A stretch of 7,729 bases of DNA, from assembly GCA_021779795.1 (NCBI GenBank), contig JAJXZZ010000145.1, positions 1 through 7,729 on the forward strand, given 5' to 3'. Source of the DNA: Acidobacteriota bacterium. Its GTDB lineage: Bacteria > Acidobacteriota > Vicinamibacteria > Vicinamibacterales > Fen-181. Position numbers and translations under genes: made by a program. The stretch's first letter is position 1; each line of letters begins with the position of its first letter. Below, piece after piece: positions 1 to 7,729 of this stretch. The notes under the pieces were generated by a model that was not told the origin of the DNA, ran no database searches, and was given only the letters and a program-made list of their open reading frames with translations.

Positions 1-2
1 GC

Positions 3-30
3 CCCCGATCCCCGATCCCCGATCCCTCGT
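3..30. repeat. CCCCGAT heptamer tandem repeat upstream of valS
   Basis: Three perfect head-to-tail copies of CCCCGAT lie at 3-9, 10-16 and 17-23. A decayed fourth copy, CCCTCGT, is at 24-30, and a further CCCTG follows. The array may continue left beyond the window edge. It ends about 20 bases before the valS start. Its 7-base period matches the repeats found in the 6492-6603 spacer, although the unit sequence differs. Its function is unknown. Confidence 0.85.
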
Positions 31-36
31 CCCTGT

Positions 37-42
37 TAGTAT
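37..42 (+). promoter_or_regulatory. Possible -10 element for valS, near-leaderless
   Basis: TAGTAT matches the TATAAT consensus at four of six positions. It sits in the short AT-rich patch 35-48, which contrasts with the GC-rich surroundings. Transcription would start about 6 to 9 bases downstream, almost at the valS ATG (52). That fits the lack of any Shine-Dalgarno sequence between the patch and the ATG. No -35 hexamer is recognisable, because that position lies inside the heptamer array. This is a weak call from sequence resemblance alone. Confidence 0.25.
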
Positions 43-51
43 TACAAGATC

Positions 52-2697
<2,646 letters not shown>

Positions 2698-2698
2698 G

Positions 2699-3583
2699 GT
2701 GGCGTCGGGCATCCCGCGCCCCTCGGCCCTGCCGCCCGAGTTCGCCGACGCGCTCGCCCCGAGGGCGGGCCGGCTCGGCGGCTTCGGCGCGCGCGTCGAG
2801 TGGTACGACACGGTGTCGTCCACCAACGACGTCGCCGACCGCCTCGCCTGGGAAGGCGCCGCGCACGGCACCGTCGTCGCCGCCGACTTCCAGGAGAGCG
2901 GCCGGGGCCGGATGGGGCGCACGTGGCACTCGCCGCCGGGCGCCGGCCTGTACGTGTCCGTCGTGCTGAGGCCCGAACGGCTTCTCGCGCCGGGCGGGCG
3001 CGCGCCGCTCTCGGCAGCCTCGCCGGTGACGCTGACGGCCGGCGTGGCCGCGGCCGACGCGCTTCGGGCGGTGACCGGGCTGCCCGTCGAGATCAAGTGG
3101 CCGAACGACGTCGTGATCGGCTGGCGCAAGATCTGCGGCATCCTGGCCGAGGGGGCCGCCGCCGGCCACGCGATCCGGCACGTCGTGCTCGGCATCGGCG
3201 TCAACGTGCTCGCGTCCGCCTACCCGCCGGACATCGCCGACCGCGCGACGTCGCTCGAGGCGGAGGCCGGGCGGGCGGTGGATCGCGGGGCGGTGTTCGC
3301 GGAACTGCTGGCCTGCCTGGCTGAGCGGGTGGGCCGGCTGCCGGCCGGGCGGTTCGACGAGGTGCTCGAGGCCTGGCGGCGGCTGTCGCCCTCGAGCGTC
3401 GGCACGCGCGTCGGCATCTCGACGCCGGACGGATGGGTCGAGGCGGTCACGGCCGGCCTCGACGCGGACGGGGCGCTCCTGGTCCACGCCGGGGGCGAGG
3501 CGCGGCGCGTCATCGCGGGCGAGGTGCGCTGGCCCGCGCCGGGCGGCCGCCTCAACGAGGATCTCCATGCTGCTCGCCATTGA
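2699..3583 (+). CDS. birA: Biotin--[acetyl-CoA-carboxylase] ligase, no repressor domain
   Basis: Cytoplasmic enzyme that activates biotin with ATP to biotinyl-5'-AMP and transfers it to the target lysine of the biotin carboxyl carrier protein. The protein has 294 residues from a GTG start, chosen because it lies one base after the valS stop with GGGAG upstream. The BPL/LplA catalytic fold begins near residue 33. It shows the SSTN motif (40-43), Gln65, the biotinyl-AMP loop GRGRMGRTW (68-76), KWPND (133-137) and Lys144 in KICGILAE, the equivalent of the catalytic lysine of E. coli BirA. A small SH3-like C-terminal domain covers roughly 235-280. The ~32 residues before the catalytic domain are too short for the winged-helix operator-binding domain of E. 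coli BirA, so this is a class I, ligase-only enzyme and should not repress a biotin operon. It overlaps coaX by 17 bases. Confidence 0.95.
   Translation: MASGIPRPSALPPEFADALAPRAGRLGGFGARVEWYDTVSSTNDVADRLAWEGAAHGTVVAADFQESGRGRMGRTWHSPPGAGLYVSVVLRPERLLAPGGRAPLSAASPVTLTAGVAAADALRAVTGLPVEIKWPNDVVIGWRKICGILAEGAAAGHAIRHVVLGIGVNVLASAYPPDIADRATSLEAEAGRAVDRGAVFAELLACLAERVGRLPAGRFDEVLEAWRRLSPSSVGTRVGISTPDGWVEAVTAGLDADGALLVHAGGEARRVIAGEVRWPAPGGRLNEDLHAARH
3557..3561 (+). promoter_or_regulatory. Ribosome binding site of coaX
   Basis: GAGGA lies five bases upstream of ATG 3567, within the birA coding sequence. It supports the overlapping start and translational coupling of birA and coaX. Confidence 0.65.
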
Positions 3584-4355
3584 CATCGGCAACACGAACA
3601 TCGTCGTGGGCGTGTTCCACGGCGCCGAGCTGCGGCACAGCTGGCGCCTGTCCACGCAGCGCAACCGCACGGCCGACGAGATGGGGATGTGGGTGCTCCA
3701 GCTGTTCCAGCACGGGCGCCTGGCCCCCGCCGACATCGACGCCGTCGTCGCGGCGTCGGTGGTGCCCACGCTGACGCGGCCGACCGTCGAGATGTCGCGC
3801 CGCTACTTCGGCCGCAGCCCGCTGGTGGTGGACGGGACGGTGGACACCGGGATGCCCAACCTCTACGGCGCGCCGGCCGAGGTCGGCGCCGATCGGATCG
3901 TCAACGGCGTGGGGGCGTTCGAGCGCTACGGCCGGGCCGAGGGGCGGCCGCTCATCGTCATCGATTTCGGGACCGCGACAACGTTCGACGCCATCTCGCG
4001 GAAGGGCGAGTACCTCGGCGGGGTCATCTGCCCGGGCGTGACGATCTCGGCCGACGCGCTGTTCGAGCGCGCGGCGCGGCTGCCGCGCGTGGACGTGCGC
4101 CGGCCCGAGGGGGTCATCGGGCGGACGACGGTGGGGTCGATCCAGTCGGGGCTCTACTACGGGTACATCGGCCTGGTGGAAGGCGTGGTCCGGCGGATGC
4201 GCGGCGAGATGGGGGACGACACGCGGTCGGTGGCCACCGGCGGCCTCGCCGAGATGATCGCGCCCGACACGCCGTCGATCGACGAGGTGGACCGGGACCT
4301 GACGCTGCACGGCCTGCGCCTCATCTGGAGCCGGAACCAGGGAGCCTCCCGCTAG
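3567..4355 (+). CDS. coaX: Type III pantothenate kinase
   Basis: Catalyses the first step of coenzyme A synthesis, ATP-dependent phosphorylation of pantothenate to 4'-phosphopantothenate, in the cytoplasm. At 262 residues it is of normal length. It has the ASKHA-fold signatures of CoaX: phosphate-1 loop DIGNTN at 6-11, GADRIVN at 107-113 with probable catalytic Asp109, phosphate-2 motif DFGTATTFD at 133-141, GGVICPGV at 151-158, and ATGG at 223-226 as the adenosine-contacting turn. Type III kinases are unrelated to CoaA and usually need a monovalent cation such as potassium and resist feedback by CoA; that is family knowledge, not visible here. The start overlaps the 3' end of birA. The birA-coaX neighbourhood is common in bacteria, and in Neisseria the two are fused. 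No key residue is missing. Confidence 0.97.
   Translation: MLLAIDIGNTNIVVGVFHGAELRHSWRLSTQRNRTADEMGMWVLQLFQHGRLAPADIDAVVAASVVPTLTRPTVEMSRRYFGRSPLVVDGTVDTGMPNLYGAPAEVGADRIVNGVGAFERYGRAEGRPLIVIDFGTATTFDAISRKGEYLGGVICPGVTISADALFERAARLPRVDVRRPEGVIGRTTVGSIQSGLYYGYIGLVEGVVRRMRGEMGDDTRSVATGGLAEMIAPDTPSIDEVDRDLTLHGLRLIWSRNQGASR
4339..4344 (+). promoter_or_regulatory. Ribosome binding site of the gene after coaX
   Basis: AGGGAG within the last codons of coaX lies ten bases before GTG 4355, at the long end of the usual spacing. It supports choosing GTG 4355, whose first base is also the last base of the coaX stop codon. Confidence 0.45.
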
Positions 4356-5107
4356 TGGACGCCGCCGCCTACTGCCGCGAGGTCGAGGCGCACCTGTGCC
4401 GCCGGAACGGCGGGCACCTGGTGCGGGTCATCGGCCCCGCGTTCGAGATGGTCGCCGGCTGGGCCGCGCGCGGCATCCCGATCAAGATCGCGTGCCGCGG
4501 CATCGACCGGACGGTGGAGCGGCGGATGGCCAAGGGACCGCGCCGGCGGCCGCTGCGCGTGGAGTTCTGCGAGGCCGACGTGCTCGACGCGTTCGACGAG
4601 TGGAGCCGCGCGGTCGGTCTCGGCACGGCCGGCGGAGGCGCGATCCGCCAGCCCGGCTCGGGCGCGGACGCGGGCCCGGACGCGGGCCCGGAGGGCGAGG
4701 CCGGGCGGACGAAGTCGGGCCCCTCGTTGCGGGCGCACCTCGACCGCGTCGTGACGCGCCTCACCGACCGGGTGACCGACGGGTCGCTGACCGGCCCGCT
4801 CGAGGCGCTGGCCGAGCGCCTGATGGCGGAGATCGGCGAGATGCGGGCCGCCAGCCGCGGCGCCAGGGGCGAGGCCAGGGCGGCGCTCGTCGGGCGCCTG
4901 CAGGCGCTCGACGACGAGATGATGGCGGCGGCGTGGGAGGCCACGCCGGCCGACGCGCGCGCGGCCATCCGGCGCGAGGCCGAGGAGGAGATCGTGGCGT
5001 TCCGTACCCGGATGCCGGCCGAGGAGTACGCGCGGGTGAGCGACGCGGCCGCGTCGCGCCTGCTCCGCGGCCGGTACAAGCTGCCGGACCTCGCCTACCC
5101 GGCGTAG
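4355..5107 (+). CDS. Uncharacterised protein, coupled to coaX
   Basis: Function not recognised. The 250-residue protein starts at a GTG that overlaps the coaX stop by one base, so it is probably translated together with coaX. Three regions can be seen. Residues 1-88 form a compact conserved-looking domain with Cys at 7, 15, 47 and 72. It includes GWAARGIPIKIACRGID (35-51), a very basic KGPRRRP stretch (60-66) and VEFCEADVLDAFDEW (69-83). The GIP...GID plus basic segment recalls small winged-helix-like domains I have seen in hypothetical proteins of Acidobacteriota and related phyla, but this is resemblance only. Residues 89-125 are a Gly/Ala/Pro-rich linker with a (DAGP)2 repeat. Residues 126-238 look almost wholly helical, amphipathic and charge-rich, and the protein ends in YKLPDLAYPA. 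There is no signal peptide or membrane segment. It is a real gene judging by its coupling and codon pattern. Nucleic-acid binding is a guess. Confidence 0.85.
   Translation: MDAAAYCREVEAHLCRRNGGHLVRVIGPAFEMVAGWAARGIPIKIACRGIDRTVERRMAKGPRRRPLRVEFCEADVLDAFDEWSRAVGLGTAGGGAIRQPGSGADAGPDAGPEGEAGRTKSGPSLRAHLDRVVTRLTDRVTDGSLTGPLEALAERLMAEIGEMRAASRGARGEARAALVGRLQALDDEMMAAAWEATPADARAAIRREAEEEIVAFRTRMPAEEYARVSDAAASRLLRGRYKLPDLAYPA
4666..4689 (+). repeat. 12-bp in-frame direct repeat encoding DAGP
   Basis: GGACGCGGGCCC occurs twice in direct succession, encoding the (DAGP)2 tract at residues 105-112 of the unknown protein's linker. A 12-base unit keeps the frame when copies are gained or lost, so the linker length may vary between relatives. 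Confidence 0.8.
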
Positions 5108-5120
5108 GGGTCGGAGCGGG

Positions 5121-5157
5121 TTTCCGCGATCTCATTTCTGTCATTCACATCTGTAAC
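5121..5157 (+). promoter_or_regulatory. Possible promoter region for the RNA methyltransferase gene
   Basis: The 73-base gap after 5107 includes a run (5121-5157) much richer in A and T than its surroundings. TGTAAC at 5152-5157 matches four of six bases of the -10 consensus. The best-spaced -35 candidate, ATCTCA at 5129-5134, matches only three of six. The gap breaks the tight spacing of the upstream genes, so an independent promoter is plausible, but the hexamers are weak. Confidence 0.25.
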
Positions 5158-5171
5158 CGCGGAAGACCGCG
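5158..5171 (+). other. Small hairpin just upstream of the methyltransferase start
   Basis: CGCGG and CCGCG are perfect inverted arms around an AAGA loop, ending nine bases before ATG 5181. The only purine-rich Shine-Dalgarno-like run here, GGAAGA (5161-5166), spans one arm and the loop. The hairpin could modulate ribosome access or be chance in GC-rich DNA. Confidence 0.35.
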
Positions 5172-5180
5172 CCGACCCCT

Positions 5181-6491
5181 ATGCTCTCGCCGGGTGCCAT
5201 CGTCGAGCTCTCCATCGAAAAGCCTGCCGCCGGCGGGCGGATGATCGCGCGCCACGAGGGGCTCGTCGTGCTCGTGCATGCCGCGATCCCCGGCGAGCGC
5301 GTCCGCGCCGTCGTCGAGCGGATCGGCCAGGGCGTCGCCTACGCGACGGCCCTCGAGATCGTCGAGGCCTCGCCCGACCGGCGGGCCGGCGCCGCGGACT
5401 GGGCCTGCGGCGGCAACGTCTACAGCCACATCGCCTACGGTCGGCAGCTCGCGCTCAAGGCGGACGTCGTCGCCGACGCCCTCGGGCGGATCGGCAAGAT
5501 GCCGGTCGAGTCGCCGATCGCGGTGACGGGGTCGCCCGAGGAGGGCTACCGGATGCGGGCGCGCTTCCACGCCCGCGGGCGGATGCTCGGGTTCTTCCGC
5601 GAGGGGACGCACGGGCTGTGCGATCCCGCCTCGACGCGGCAGCTCCTACCCGAGACGTGCGAACTGGTGGCCGCGCTCGCCGACCGCGTGCGCGACGGGT
5701 CGCTCGACGGCGTGACCGAGATCGATCTGGCCGAGAACGTGCCGGCCACCGAGCGGGCGCTGCACCTCGAGCTGAACGCGCCGCGCGCGCCCCGCGGCCT
5801 GCCGCTCGTCGCCGCGCTGCCTACCGTCACCGGCGTCAGCGCGTCGTTCACCGCGCCGGCGCGCGCGCGCCAGGGGCGCGTCCGCCGGACGATGACCGCG
5901 GGCGGGACGGCGGCCGTGGTGGACACGATCGACCTGGAGGGGCGCGACGGGCGGCCGGTCAGATTCCGCCTGCAGCACCACGCGCAAGCCTTCTTCCAGG
6001 GGAACCGCTACCTGCTGGCGCGCCTGGCCTCGCGCGTCGTGTCGCTCGCGCCCGAGGGGCCGGTCGTCGATCTCTACGCGGGCGTCGGGCTCTTCTCGGC
6101 CGCGCTGGCCGCGGCGGGGCGGGGGTCAATCGTCGCCGTGGAGGGGGATCCCGCGGGCGCGGCGGACCTGACGATCAACGCCGCGCCGTTCGGGGCCGCG
6201 CTCGAGCCGGTGGAGATGGCCGTCGAGGCGTACCTCGCCTCGCGCCCGGTGCCGACCGGCGCCGCCATCGTCATCGACCCGCCGCGGACGGGGATGTCGA
6301 AGGAGGCGTCGGCAGCCGTGGCGGCCCAGCCGGCCGGCCGTCTCGTCTACGTGTCGTGCGATGTGGCGACGTTCGCGCGGGACGCGCGAAAGCTGGTGGA
6401 TGCGGGCTACCGCCTCGAGCACCTCGAGGCGTTCGACCTCTTCCCGAACACCGCGCACGTGGAGGTGGTTGGGGCGTTCGCGAGAATCTAG
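5181..6491 (+). CDS. TRAM-domain RNA (uracil-5-)-methyltransferase, TrmA/RumA family
   Basis: S-adenosylmethionine-dependent enzyme of the family that makes 5-methyluridine in 23S rRNA (RlmC/RlmD) or tRNA (TrmA); which substrate applies cannot be told from sequence. The protein has 436 residues, normal for a TRAM-containing member. Residues 1-60 fit the TRAM RNA-binding domain. The catalytic domain shows FFQGN (271-275), the SAM-binding loop VDLYAGVGLFS (296-306), acidic Glu321 ending the second strand (VAVEGD), IDPPRTG (365-371), the nucleophile Cys393 in YVSCD, and general base Glu428 in HVEVV. The iron-sulfur region, normally C-x5-C-x2-C plus a distal Cys, here reads DWACGGN with only Cys76, so a [4Fe-4S] cluster is unlikely. 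An in-frame stop at 5154-5156 with no earlier start codon fixes ATG 5181. Its ribosome binding site is poor. It converges with the following minus-strand gene. Confidence 0.93.
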   Translation: MLSPGAIVELSIEKPAAGGRMIARHEGLVVLVHAAIPGERVRAVVERIGQGVAYATALEIVEASPDRRAGAADWACGGNVYSHIAYGRQLALKADVVADALGRIGKMPVESPIAVTGSPEEGYRMRARFHARGRMLGFFREGTHGLCDPASTRQLLPETCELVAALADRVRDGSLDGVTEIDLAENVPATERALHLELNAPRAPRGLPLVAALPTVTGVSASFTAPARARQGRVRRTMTAGGTAAVVDTIDLEGRDGRPVRFRLQHHAQAFFQGNRYLLARLASRVVSLAPEGPVVDLYAGVGLFSAALAAAGRGSIVAVEGDPAGAADLTINAAPFGAALEPVEMAVEAYLASRPVPTGAAIVIDPPRTGMSKEASAAVAAQPAGRLVYVSCDVATFARDARKLVDAGYRLEHLEAFDLFPNTAHVEVVGAFARI

Positions 6492-6514
6492 CGATCTTGC
6501 GATCTTGCGATCTT
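6491..6514. repeat. GCGATCTT octamer x3
   Basis: Three perfect tandem copies of GCGATCTT begin on the last base of the methyltransferase stop codon. They are followed by GCGAAGT at 6515, which grades into the next repeat array. They open the 112-base spacer between the two convergent genes. Confidence 0.9.
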
Positions 6515-6541
6515 GCGAAGTACGAAGTAGGAAGTACGAAG
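6515..6541. repeat. TACGAAG heptamer array
   Basis: TACGAAG at 6521-6527, TAGGAAG at 6528-6534 and TACGAAG at 6535-6541 are adjacent 7-base units, with the partial unit GCGAAG at 6515-6520 before them. The array directly follows the octamers and flows into TGCAACCGG, a sequence echoed at 7306-7314. Confidence 0.88.
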
Positions 6542-6565
6542 TGCAACCGGCAGTGGAATCGGGCC

Positions 6566-6579
6566 GTCAGGCGTCAGCC
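6566..6579. repeat. GTCAGGC/GTCAGCC heptamer pair
   Basis: Two adjacent 7-base units, GTCAGGC at 6566-6572 and GTCAGCC at 6573-6579, differ at one base. They lie in the same spacer as the other short-period repeats. Confidence 0.6.
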
Positions 6580-6588
6580 GGACCGTCT

Positions 6589-6602
6589 TGAGCCCTGAGC
6601 CT
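6589..6602. repeat. TGAGCCC/TGAGCCT heptamer pair
   Basis: TGAGCCC at 6589-6595 and TGAGCCT at 6596-6602 are adjacent 7-base units differing at the last base. They end two bases before the stop of the minus-strand hydrolase gene. This is the fourth separate short-period repeat in the spacer. Confidence 0.65.
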
Positions 6603-6603
6603 T

Positions 6604-7290
6604 CTACTGCCGGCATGCCTCGATGAACCCCTCGAACAGCGGCCTGAACTCGCCGGTCCGCCAGAAGTTCTCCGGGTGCCACTGCACGCCGAGGCAGAAG
6701 GGGGCGTCGGGGCATTCGATCGCCTCGATGACGCCGTCGGGCGCCGTGGCCGTGACCTCGAACCCCGGGGCGATGCGCTTGATCGCCTGGTGGTGGCGGC
6801 TGTTCACCGAGCAGGTGTCGGCGTCGACCATCTTCTCCTGCATCAGCGTCCACAGCCGGCTGCCCTTGCTGATCCACACTTCGTGCGCGATGGCGCACGG
6901 GGGGACCGGCACGGTGTGGGGGAGGGTGCCGGCCTCCTCGGCGGCGATGTCCTGCACGAGCGTCCCGCCGAAGGCGACGTTCATCACCTGCAGCCCGCGG
7001 CAGATGCCGAAGATGGGGAGCCGGGCCCCGCGCGCGGCCTGAATCAGGGCGAACTCGAAGGCGTCGCGTTCCGGCTCGATCGCCGTCACCGTCGGGTGCC
7101 GTTCCTCGCCGTAGCGCACCGGGTCGATGTCCACCCCGCCGGTCAGCAGCAACCCGTGGATCTCGGTCACCACCTCCCCGGGCTTGTCCTGGAGCGGATC
7201 GAACACGCGCGGGTCCCCGCCGGCGCGACGGACCGATTCGACGTAGTCGGGAAGGCTGCGGCACGGAGCGATGCCGATGATCGGAGACAT
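6604..7290 (-). CDS. Class I glutamine-amidotransferase-like hydrolase, peptidase C26 (gamma-glutamyl-GABA hydrolase family)
   Basis: Predicted cytoplasmic hydrolase of gamma-glutamyl bonds. The PuuD-type family cleaves gamma-glutamyl-gamma-aminobutyrate or related gamma-glutamyl amides. The 228-residue protein has the complete family pattern: LLLTGGVDIDP (47-57), the nucleophile elbow FGICRGLQVMN (94-104) with Cys97, VNSRHHQAI (162-170), and VQWHPE (202-207) with His205 and Glu207 completing the triad. This last pattern and the TGGVDIDP motif separate it from GuaA, CarA or TrpG glutaminases. There is no signal peptide. GAGGA at 7296-7300 lies five bases before the ATG. It follows argS by 37 bases on the same strand, so it is probably read on the argS transcript. 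No putrescine-pathway genes (PuuA, PuuB, PuuC type) are visible, so the substrate is open and puuD should not be assumed. Confidence 0.93.
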   Translation of the reverse strand: MSPIIGIAPCRSLPDYVESVRRAGGDPRVFDPLQDKPGEVVTEIHGLLLTGGVDIDPVRYGEERHPTVTAIEPERDAFEFALIQAARGARLPIFGICRGLQVMNVAFGGTLVQDIAAEEAGTLPHTVPVPPCAIAHEVWISKGSRLWTLMQEKMVDADTCSVNSRHHQAIKRIAPGFEVTATAPDGVIEAIECPDAPFCLGVQWHPENFWRTGEFRPLFEGFIEACRQ

Positions 7291-7314
7291 AGCAATCCTC
7301 GAAGTGCGAACCGG

Positions 7315-7328
7315 GCCGCCCGGGCGGC
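7315..7328. other. 14-bp palindrome at the argS stop
   Basis: GCCGCCCGGGCGGC is a perfect palindrome. Its last base (7328) belongs to the argS stop codon read on the minus strand. It could fold as a 5-bp GC stem with a CCGG loop at the argS/hydrolase junction. There is no following T-run, so it is not a standard terminator. Given the base composition, chance is possible. Confidence 0.4.
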
Positions 7329-7729
7329 TACATGCGGTGCGGGACCGGGATCCCCATCAGGCCGAGCGCCGCGGTCAACTGATTCCGGAAGTAGCTGACG
7401 GCCGCGGCGCGCCACCGGCGGGCGTCCTCGCGCGGTTCGTTCAGGATCGGGAACCGGTGATAGAACGCGTTGAACGTCTGTGCCAGGCCGAACGCGTACT
7501 TCGCGAGGACGGAGAACTCGAGCGTCCGGACCGCCTGCTCCGCCACTTCGTCCAACCGCGAGGCTTCGAGCACCAGGGCCCAGAGGTCGTGCCCGCCGCC
7601 GTTGTCGTCGTCCAATTCCCCTGAGGGCGTAGAGCTGAGGGGGCTCAGGAATTCCGCTTCGCCGACGCCTTCCCGGTCGCGAAGCTTCTGGAAGATGTTG
7701 TTCGCTCGGACGACAGCATACTGTAAATA
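7328..7729 (-). CDS. argS: Arginyl-tRNA synthetase, C-terminal part (runs off the right edge)
   Basis: Only the last 133 codons are inside the window; the frame stays open to base 7729, so the start and catalytic domain lie beyond it. The visible part is the DALR anticodon-binding domain of ArgRS. It begins with YLQYAVVRANNIFQKL, matching the family's (V)QYAHAR-type helix. It continues through LEFSVLAKYAFGLAQTF and NAFYHRFPIL, and ends in RNQLTAALGLMGIPVPHRM, the typical ArgRS terminus with a final Met after a GI-x-x-P turn. ArgRS is the class I enzyme that charges tRNA-Arg and, unusually, needs tRNA to activate arginine. The segment between the first and second helices (7595-7667) is an acidic, Ser/Pro/Gly-rich linker, longer and less ordered than I would expect. 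The hydrolase gene follows after 37 bases. Confidence 0.94.
   Translation of the reverse strand, partial: YLQYAVVRANNIFQKLRDREGVGEAEFLSPLSSTPSGELDDDNGGGHDLWALVLEASRLDEVAEQAVRTLEFSVLAKYAFGLAQTFNAFYHRFPILNEPREDARRWRAAAVSYFRNQLTAALGLMGIPVPHRM

Larger units (their letters stand above)
6547..6613. other. 12-bp imperfect inverted repeat, candidate bidirectional terminator
   Basis: CCGGCAGTGGAA (6547-6558) and TTCTACTGCCGG (6602-6613) are inverted copies with one mismatch, which is a G-U pair in the plus-strand RNA. The loop is 43 bases. The right arm includes the stop codon of the minus-strand hydrolase gene. It could fold in transcripts of both convergent genes, but the long loop and the lack of a T-run argue against a classical intrinsic terminator. 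No better terminator is visible in 6492-6603. Confidence 0.35.

Noticed and set aside
1..51. A T-box leader for valS
   Set aside because: The 51 visible bases are too short and lack a specifier stem, T-box sequence or terminator; a longer leader cannot be excluded beyond the edge, but an adjacent one is absent.
2699..2800. A winged-helix operator-binding domain at the N-terminus of BirA
   Set aside because: Only about 32 residues precede the catalytic domain, mostly Pro/Ala/Arg, which is too short and unpatterned for the domain.
4369..5079. A 236-codon open frame antisense to the unknown gene, raised as an alternative coding strand
   Set aside because: Its product is Ser/Arg/Ala/Pro-rich without order, whereas the plus-strand reading has a coupled start, a ribosome binding site and alternating helical patterns.
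5108..5180. A small RNA or tRNA gene in the gap after the unknown gene
   Set aside because: No cloverleaf or conserved tRNA boxes are present; only a 5-bp hairpin and an AT-rich patch are seen.
6491..6541. A CRISPR-like array
   Set aside because: Units of 7-8 bases are directly adjacent with no spacers, and no cas gene is present.
7328..7615. Reading the argS fragment as a 95-residue protein starting at the TTG at 7615
   Set aside because: The frame continues without a stop to the window edge and the added residues (YLQYAVVRANNIFQKL) match the ArgRS domain, so it is a partial gene, not a small one.

Overview
This is a compact, very GC-rich bacterial window with six protein-coding genes, five complete and one cut by the right edge. 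There are no RNA genes, transposases or CRISPR arrays. The dense antisense and out-of-frame open frames, rich in Arg, Ala and Pro, are shadows typical of about 70% GC coding DNA. The GC bias, the order valS-birA-coaX followed by an unrecognised gene, and the spacers built of short heptamer repeats suggest a soil Acidobacteriota (Vicinamibacteria-like) genome. That placement is an inference from memory and could not be tested here.

Left block (52-5107, plus strand): valS, birA, coaX and a 250-codon gene of unknown function form a tight, probably translationally coupled cluster. birA starts one base after the valS stop, coaX starts inside the end of birA, and the unknown gene's GTG shares one base with the coaX stop. 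The known members supply charged valyl-tRNA, biotinylated acyl-CoA carboxylase carrier protein and phosphopantothenate for CoA. BirA and CoaX therefore both feed acetyl-CoA carboxylation and fatty acid synthesis.

Middle (5108-6491, plus strand): after a 73-base gap that is more AT-rich than its surroundings, there is a complete TRAM-domain RNA (uracil-5-)-methyltransferase of the TrmA/RumA class. Its catalytic residues are intact, but most of the usual iron-sulfur cysteines are absent.

Spacer (6492-6603): the methyltransferase and the next gene converge on 112 bases made largely of different 7- and 8-base tandem repeats plus an imperfect inverted repeat. A related CCCCGAT heptamer array lies upstream of valS (3-30).

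Right block (6604-7729, minus strand): an arginyl-tRNA synthetase enters from beyond the window and is followed by a class I glutamine-amidotransferase-like hydrolase (peptidase C26 family). The two are 37 bases apart and probably co-transcribed.

Most of the window is housekeeping. I see no convincing new multi-gene system. The best candidates for novelty are the unknown gene coupled to coaX, the heptamer-based spacers and the cluster-less methyltransferase.
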